Positions 59,201-64,000 of a stretch of 64,000 nt of DNA are shown here, piece by piece (position 1 is the stretch's first letter; every line of letters starts with the position of its first letter). The translations under genes were made by a program, and so were the position numbers. The notes under the pieces were generated by a model. That model was given only the letters and a program-made list of their open reading frames with translations. It searched no databases and had not been told where the DNA came from. The stretch comes from Novosphingobium indicum (GTDB lineage Bacteria; Pseudomonadota; Alphaproteobacteria; Sphingomonadales; Sphingomonadaceae), in assembly GCF_014645195.1 (NCBI RefSeq), contig NZ_BMLK01000016.1:51193-115192 (forward strand), read 5' to 3'.

Positions 59201-60463
59201 ATGACCCTTGATGAAGACGACGACGATCACGGCTATGCCATGTCCGCGCATGTCGCGGCGCTGATCGAAAGCGAAGAAGACGAGGAGGCCACGGTCCGCG
59301 CCTTCATCGCCGACATCTTCACGCAGCGAATCCGATCGCACCATGCCCGCGCCATGGAAGGCCCGCGGTTCTCCGAATGTCTCGACCGCTTCATCGAGCG
59401 CGCACCGCAGATCATCGAGGTCGTCGTCATCACGATCGGGGTCGAGAGCTTCTCGATCCAGCAGGTGCAGCGCATCACCGACGATCTTGTCGAGCTCGAG
59501 GATCGCGAATTTGTCGCGCGCTATGGCCTCGAGGAGCTGTTCGCGGCGCTGACCGAGGCGCAAGCCGCAGGCGAACGCGATCCGGAGACACCCTACGAGG
59601 CCCTGGCCCGTCACCTGCGGCCCGACGATCCCGCTGCCGGCGCCCGCGAGGTCGACCAACTCATTCTCCTGGTGAAGCGGTTCCGCGGTGCGCAACACAA
59701 CCGCCGGCAGATCGTCACGCTCGCCGCACCGCTCTTCCTGGCGATCGGGCTGACCAGTCTCGGCCTGCCGGCGCTCTTTCACGCCATCGAGCCGGCAACG
59801 CCCTTACCGCTTCCCACGCCCCCGCCGGGCGCCGCGACCGTCGTCTTGGCGCTCGGTGTCGGTCTGCTTTGGCGCATCTTCCAAGGGTCGGACGTGATCG
59901 ATCCACCGCTTCCGGCGGCCGCCGCGCAATGGCTGGCGGCCCATGACCGGGACTATGGCCTGCGCTCTTGGGATGAGCTCTACTGGCCGACCGCAAAGCG
60001 CCTGGCGTGCGAGCGCACCTTCCTTGGGTTCGATTTCTGGAAGAAGGTCCCGCCGCCGGAAAGCGAGTGGCCCGAGATCCGCTGTGCCGACCCCGAATGG
60101 GATTATTGGGAGCATGGCCCCGGCAAGCCGGTGAGCGCGCGCTACTACCGGCCCTTCATGGCCCGCATCGAGCGCTGGGATCATCACGCGTCGCGTGTGC
60201 TTCTGGGCTGCCTGGTTCTCGTAATCGGCGCCGCGCTCGCGGACACTGTCTGGAGCATCCTCTCCCGCGATCATATCGGCCTGTTCGCCAATCCATCGTT
60301 GAAAGTCGGGGTTGTGCTGGTCGCAATGCTTCTGACGTTTGCGCTCGCGCATGGCGGTTTGCCACGGCTGCGTTGGCTTCCCCGCGCCCTGCGCCGCCAC
60401 TGGTTCGGACCGCTCCCGGCCGATGCCGAAGCCTATCGCGACTATCTGCTCGGCCGGACCTGA
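59201..60463 (+). CDS. Unrecognised membrane protein with four helices, 420 aa
   Basis: After an acidic N-terminus (MTLDEDDDDHGYAMSAHVAA) and about 150 soluble residues there are two helix pairs: IVTLAAPLFLAIGLTSLGLP and ATVVLALGVGLLWRIF near residues 171-223, and VLLGCLVLVIGAALADTVWS and VGVVLVAMLLTFALAHGGLP near 331-388. Between them is a Trp-rich soluble segment (WPEIRCADPEWDYWEHGPGK). Likely an inner-membrane protein with cytoplasmic domains. No known family. It is followed after ten bases by another membrane protein. Confidence 0.65.
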   Translation: MTLDEDDDDHGYAMSAHVAALIESEEDEEATVRAFIADIFTQRIRSHHARAMEGPRFSECLDRFIERAPQIIEVVVITIGVESFSIQQVQRITDDLVELEDREFVARYGLEELFAALTEAQAAGERDPETPYEALARHLRPDDPAAGAREVDQLILLVKRFRGAQHNRRQIVTLAAPLFLAIGLTSLGLPALFHAIEPATPLPLPTPPPGAATVVLALGVGLLWRIFQGSDVIDPPLPAAAAQWLAAHDRDYGLRSWDELYWPTAKRLACERTFLGFDFWKKVPPPESEWPEIRCADPEWDYWEHGPGKPVSARYYRPFMARIERWDHHASRVLLGCLVLVIGAALADTVWSILSRDHIGLFANPSLKVGVVLVAMLLTFALAHGGLPRLRWLPRALRRHWFGPLPADAEAYRDYLLGRT

Positions 60464-60473
60464 GGCAACGATC

Positions 60474-61001
60474 GTGACGGGGGATTTTTCAGAGATCGCG
60501 CGGCAAGCAGGCGCCTGGATTGGCCCGATCGGCGGTCTGGCCGGCCTCTACACGTTTCTCGCTTCGCTCCACCGCCGGCGCCTGCGGGTCGCGGTCGATT
60601 ATGTCAGCGGAACCGATCTCAGCGGCTCCTGGCATCGCTTCACGGTGACCAACCGCTCCGATCTCACCCTGACCTTTCGCACCATCGGTCCAGCCTGGTT
60701 CCTGAGCACGCCGCTCGGCCGCCAGTTCCTCGGTTTCACGTTCGATGCCGAAGACAATGATCCGCCCTTGACTATCCTGGGCGCCCACACTTCGATCGAG
60801 TGGCACATGAGCGATGACGACTGGCAATTGGCTTCTCCCGCGCGTCTGCGCGACCGTGCGCATCTGCGCGTCGGTGTCGAGATACCACGGCTTGGGCGTC
60901 TGGCGTGGATCAAACCGCGCCGCCCGACGTCCTGGGATCTGTCGCTGCGCGAGCGCACCATCCATCGCCTCTACGGCCTGTGGGGCGCGAGCCTTCCGTG
61001 A
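60474..61001 (+). CDS. Hypothetical protein with N-terminal membrane helix, 175 aa
   Basis: The GTG at 60474 starts the frame (VTGDFSEIARQAGAWIGPIG). One hydrophobic helix (WIGPIGGLAGLYTFLASL) is followed by a mostly beta domain, with SWHRFTVTNRSDLTLTFRTI and GAHTSIEWHMSDDDWQLASP. The topology suggests a membrane-anchored beta-sandwich. No family is recognised. Its stop overlaps the recombinase start (GTGA). Confidence 0.6.
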   Translation: MTGDFSEIARQAGAWIGPIGGLAGLYTFLASLHRRRLRVAVDYVSGTDLSGSWHRFTVTNRSDLTLTFRTIGPAWFLSTPLGRQFLGFTFDAEDNDPPLTILGAHTSIEWHMSDDDWQLASPARLRDRAHLRVGVEIPRLGRLAWIKPRRPTSWDLSLRERTIHRLYGLWGASLP

Positions 61002-61975
61002 GCGACGAGCTGACGCCCCTGCCCCCGATGGCGACGTTGTCAGAGCGCCTCCACGCGGAAATCAAGACCGCGCAGGAGACGATGAAAGCCGCGCACGCCG
61101 GCGCCACGCTCCGCGCCTATGCGTCCGACTGGGTCAGCTTCTGCGAATATTGCGAGGAACGAAATTTCGAGGCGCTCCCCGCACACCCCGATGTCGTCGC
61201 GCTCTACCTCGAGCGGCAAGCCCGCGAGGGAATGAAGACGTCCACCGTCGGCCGCCGCCTCGCCGCCATCAATCGCTACCACCGCGATGCCGCGCTCGCA
61301 CCGCCCTCCGCGCGCGACGCCGCAGGCACGATCACGACGATGCTGAAAGGCATCCGGAACACTTACGGGAGCAAAGTCCAGCAAAAGGCCCCGGCCGAGG
61401 TCGACATCCTCACGGGCATGCTGGCTACCATCGAGGGCATGGGCCTGCGCGCGGTGCGTGACCGCGCCATCCTGGCGATCGGCTTCGCCAGCGCGCTGCG
61501 CCGCTCCGAACTCGTCGCCGTGCAATACGAGGAGATGTCCTTCGTGAACTCCGGCCTCCGGATCTTCATTCCCCGCTCGAAAGGCGACCAGGGTGCGCAA
61601 GGCACGACGATCGCGGTGCCCAACGGCCGGTCGATTCGACCCGTAACCCTGCTGCGGCATTGGTTGCACCAAGCCGGCCATACCGAGGGCCCTGTGTTCC
61701 GCCGCCTCACCCGGTCCGACACCCTCACCGATGCGCCCATGACCGACAAGAGCGTCGCGCGCCTGGTCAAAGCGGCTGCGGCGGCCGCCGGCCTCGATCC
61801 CGCGCTCTATTCGGCACATTCGCTCCGTGCCGGCTTCCTGACGTCAGCCGCCGCATCACGCGCGAGCCTTTTCAAGATGAAGGACCACGCGCGGCACAAA
61901 TCGCTCGATACCGTTGCGGGTTACGTGCGCGACGCCGCCCTGTTCGACGATCATGCCGGAGACGAATTCCTTTGA
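60998..61975 (+). CDS. Tyrosine-type site-specific recombinase, 325 aa
   Basis: The GTG start overlaps the previous stop. An N-terminal core-binding domain (ATLRAYASDWVSFCEYCEER) precedes the catalytic domain: Arg in ASALRRSELVAV (168-169), Lys in RSKGDQG (195), HSLR at 274-277, His in HARHKSLDTVAGY (300), and nucleophile Tyr309. All catalytic residues are present. Members cut and rejoin DNA at paired half-sites with a short central spacer, like the inverted repeat at 58151-58194. It overlaps the GIY-YIG gene by one base (TGATG). Confidence 0.9.
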   Translation: MSDELTPLPPMATLSERLHAEIKTAQETMKAAHAGATLRAYASDWVSFCEYCEERNFEALPAHPDVVALYLERQAREGMKTSTVGRRLAAINRYHRDAALAPPSARDAAGTITTMLKGIRNTYGSKVQQKAPAEVDILTGMLATIEGMGLRAVRDRAILAIGFASALRRSELVAVQYEEMSFVNSGLRIFIPRSKGDQGAQGTTIAVPNGRSIRPVTLLRHWLHQAGHTEGPVFRRLTRSDTLTDAPMTDKSVARLVKAAAAAAGLDPALYSAHSLRAGFLTSAAASRASLFKMKDHARHKSLDTVAGYVRDAALFDDHAGDEFL

Positions 61976-62811
61976 TGCTGCTCTTCACAGATCTCCTGGC
62001 CAAGGCAGGCTTTAGCCCGGCCGACGTGCGGCTCCTGCGTCACCAGACAAAAGGCCCCAACGGCCGCACGCCCTATCTCTTGTGGCGGGATCAGAAACCG
62101 GCCTTCGAAGACTACCAATGCGTACAATCGACGCATAATCGCACCAGCCTCGCCGCGCCCATTTGGGCAAGCTTCGTCGCTCCACCTACGGGCGGCACGC
62201 TGTTTGCCGGACTCTATTCGGCAAAGCGTATCGGGCACGCTGGCGAGCACTGGATCGATCCCTTGCACGGCGTCCCGGGCAGCACACTCACGAGCCACGC
62301 TCTCGATCGCTACGAAACCGAACCAATTCCGGACCTCGCCGACTACGCCGGCCGGCTCTGGATCGATTGGGGATCCGGAACCCGTTCGTGGGTCCAGCGC
62401 GCGGACCGCCAAAACAAGACCATTTGCGAGTTGACGCGCGCGTTTCGCGAAGACGCCTTCCCGGGTTACACGCATTTTCTCGCGCGGATTTCTGAGCTTC
62501 AGGGCTTGCCGGCGACCTGGGTGACCGCTCTCAGTGCCGCTCGAGGCGTCTACTTGCTCACGTCATCAAGAACGAAGGAGCAATACGTCGGCTCGGCGAC
62601 TGGAGCCAATGGGTTTTTTGGACGCTGGCTCAACTACGCGCAGGACGGTCATGGTGGGAATCTCGGCTTGAGGAGCAGCGAACCAAGCGATTATCAGGTC
62701 AGTATCCTCGAGGTCAGCGGATCCGCCGCTACTCAAGACGATATAGTAGCCATCGAACAGCTCTGGAAGCGAAAGCTTCAAAGCCGGAAAATGGGGCTCA
62801 ATCGCAATTGA
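61975..62811 (+). CDS. GIY-YIG nuclease-like protein with novel N-terminal region, 278 aa
   Basis: The C-terminal 90 residues are a GIY-YIG domain: GVYLLTS (191-197), QYVGSATG (203-210), GFFGRWLNYAQDGHGGNL with Arg217, and the catalytic Glu in AIEQLWKRKLQSRKMGLN (Glu261). The first 185 residues ([20 protein letters not shown] onward) are not recognised and may recognise DNA. GIY-YIG fusions act in restriction, homing, repair and anti-phage defence. The start overlaps the recombinase stop by one base. About 280 bases without a gene follow. Confidence 0.8.
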   Translation: MLLFTDLLAKAGFSPADVRLLRHQTKGPNGRTPYLLWRDQKPAFEDYQCVQSTHNRTSLAAPIWASFVAPPTGGTLFAGLYSAKRIGHAGEHWIDPLHGVPGSTLTSHALDRYETEPIPDLADYAGRLWIDWGSGTRSWVQRADRQNKTICELTRAFREDAFPGYTHFLARISELQGLPATWVTALSAARGVYLLTSSRTKEQYVGSATGANGFFGRWLNYAQDGHGGNLGLRSSEPSDYQVSILEVSGSAATQDDIVAIEQLWKRKLQSRKMGLNRN

Positions 62812-63093
62812 GCTGCTCCGTCCTTGACCATCACCGGCATTCGCAACGAATAACCCTTCCCAATGCACCCATAGGCACCGGACCACCCCCACGTCACAGA
62901 TCGTTCTTTTTGGGACTCGTGGGCTGATTCCATGGTGAATTTCGTCGCTCAAAATGAGACTCGCGATTGTCGTCATTCGATACGTATCCCGGATCTGATC
63001 CGGACGAAGATCGCTCGCGGTGCAACCAGCGGCGAGTGGCCCGCAGCTCACTTCCGACTTTCTCGTCACCGCCTCTACATGCTACATCGACGT

Positions 63094-63279
63094 ATGGCAC
63101 ACGAACTCGATGACATTCGAGCCCAAACCGAATGCCCCAATTGCGGCATCGTCATTTCGGTGAGCTACAAGACCCTTCGGCTTGCACGAACGGTGGAATG
63201 TCACGGATGCGGCGAGACAATTTCGCTGATCGACGATACTCCGATCAGCACAATCCAGAAACTGATCGACAACGTTTGA
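63094..63279 (+). CDS. Small zinc-ribbon protein, 61 aa
   Basis: The chosen ATG at 63094 gives MAHELDDIRAQTECPNCGIV; longer starts at 62932 or 63079 are possible. Two Cys pairs (CPNCG and CHGCG) spaced by 19 residues form a zinc ribbon. Such small proteins bind nucleic acid or partners. No other domain is present. Confidence 0.6.
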   Translation: MAHELDDIRAQTECPNCGIVISVSYKTLRLARTVECHGCGETISLIDDTPISTIQKLIDNV

Positions 63280-63282
63280 CGG

Positions 63283-63630
63283 TCACGAAAGCGTTGGTCG
63301 TTCATAGACCGGAAACTGCCCGAGGTTGGATAGGGCGGATTGCCATATGTCGATCGGAATTGCGTCTGGCAGCTCAAACTGGATTGCCTCCGCGAGCTTC
63401 CCCCAAACCTGTTCCTCTTCCGCAACCAGCACCATGCGCTCGTCCCTGAAACCAAGGGCAAGAACAAGCATCGTTGATTGCTCGACAGGTATCCTCGCTG
63501 CTTGGATGTCGCTGACCGCGTCCCAAGGTTCGACCCACGTGCGTTCACCGTCGTGTAAGAACACGCCGTCGGTGTCGACATTGATGATCCGCACGACAGG
63601 GAGCGATGATGTGGCCGTCGATTCCGTCAT
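63283..63630 (-). CDS. Hypothetical protein, 115 aa
   Basis: MTESTATSSLPVVRIINVDT begins a short beta-rich protein with WVEPWDAVSDIQAARIPVEQ and FRDERMVLVAEEEQVWGKLA. The composition is good and conserved-looking. No domain is recognised. It is convergent with the zinc-ribbon gene, three bases away. Confidence 0.6.
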   Translation of the reverse strand: MTESTATSSLPVVRIINVDTDGVFLHDGERTWVEPWDAVSDIQAARIPVEQSTMLVLALGFRDERMVLVAEEEQVWGKLAEAIQFELPDAIPIDIWQSALSNLGQFPVYERPTLS

Positions 63631-63715
63631 GATTCTCCGACTCCTGACAATCCGATTCTAGAAGGCTATAATTGAGGCAGGCGCACAAGGGCCTCTGCTA
63701 TGGAACGTTTTGCAT

Positions 63716-64000
63716 ATGTCATGGGACGATATCGAAATTTGGCGCGCGGACGCCCCTTTGACCCGCCCCAGTTCCTCTGCGGTCGACGGATTTCTCACAG
63801 GTTCAATACTTTCATTCGATGAAAGTGACGACGACGCCACCATCAATGCGATCATCGGGGCCGCGGAAGCAAGTGCGCCTGCGAACAAAAAACAAAAGCT
63901 GGCCGCCGAACATCTTGCCCATCGCCTCGATGAAATCAGGCGCGCGCTTTCTGACGAACGTAACAGCTATGCACCAATGCTAACGCTGCTCGATAACGGT
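63716..64000 (+). CDS. 5' part of an unrecognised gene running off the window
   Basis: From the ATG at 63716 the frame is open to the window end (95 codons): MSWDDIEIWRADAPLTRPSS, SILSFDESDDDATINAIIGA, then KLAAEHLAHRLDEIRRALSD. The long open frame with good amino-acid composition supports coding. No domain is recognised and the product is incomplete. Confidence 0.6.
   Translation, partial: MSWDDIEIWRADAPLTRPSSSAVDGFLTGSILSFDESDDDATINAIIGAAEASAPANKKQKLAAEHLAHRLDEIRRALSDERNSYAPMLTLLDNG

Overview
The window is GC-rich (about 60-65 %) and reads as an accessory replicon or genomic island of an alphaproteobacterium. It is most likely from Sphingomonadaceae (Sphingobium, Sphingomonas or Novosphingobium type). 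That is an inference from codon use, the HME1-type czcCBA cluster, the large ParB-like gene and several Tn3-family transposons; no rRNA, tRNA, CRISPR array or core housekeeping gene is visible.

Layout. (A) 1-9200: plus-strand accessory genes, mostly uncharacterised. They include two PP-loop proteins related to PAPS reductase, a DUF3768 gene, a Phd/PemK-type toxin-antitoxin pair with a nested inverted-repeat operator, and a gene broken by a two-frame IS5/IS427-type element. (B) 9201-11824: an IS21-family element (istB/istA). It is followed by an N-6 adenine DNA methylase whose start lies in the IS end and by the first codons of a PIN-domain gene. (C) 13839-18481: Tn3-family transposon 1 (secreted passenger protein, resolvase, TnpA). 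(D) 18482-39252: an HNH protein, small genes and a ParB-like partition protein, then a metal-homeostasis island. The island carries a CadR-like MerR regulator, czcCBA, two MliC-like lipoproteins, a lone FliE-like gene, bestrophin, ZIP, CDF, a P1B-type ATPase, HAD, MgtC and DedA proteins. It ends in a DUF305 gene cut by the next transposon. (E) 39253-44433: Tn3-family transposon 2. (F) 45258-56260: Tn3-family transposon 3, an 11-kb chromate-resistance transposon with 55-bp terminal repeats (chrB-chrA-superoxide dismutase-ATP-grasp-like gene, plus DUF1259, PepSY and Rap1a-like exported proteins). A second IS427-type element sits in the ATP-grasp-like gene. (G) 56261-64000: an IS5 transposase missing its 5' end, an AT-richer lipoprotein gene, then a tight plus-strand gene chain. 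The chain runs AbrB-type antitoxin, PIN toxin, 80-aa protein, four-helix membrane protein, one-helix membrane protein, tyrosine recombinase, GIY-YIG nuclease.

How it works together. The metal genes form a Zn/Cd/Co efflux and homeostasis module controlled by a divergent MerR-family regulator. The chr genes export chromate and probably limit oxidative damage, under ChrB control. Transposases, resolvases and toxin-antitoxin pairs account for assembly and retention. Both IS427-type insertions leave a TA target duplication and their host genes return to frame on excision, so they are recent. The IS21 element and all three Tn3-family elements lack matching target duplications, so the present order arose through deletion or recombination as well as insertion. 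The least explained and most interesting part is the gene chain at 58286-62811, headed by a dif-like inverted repeat at 58151-58194.
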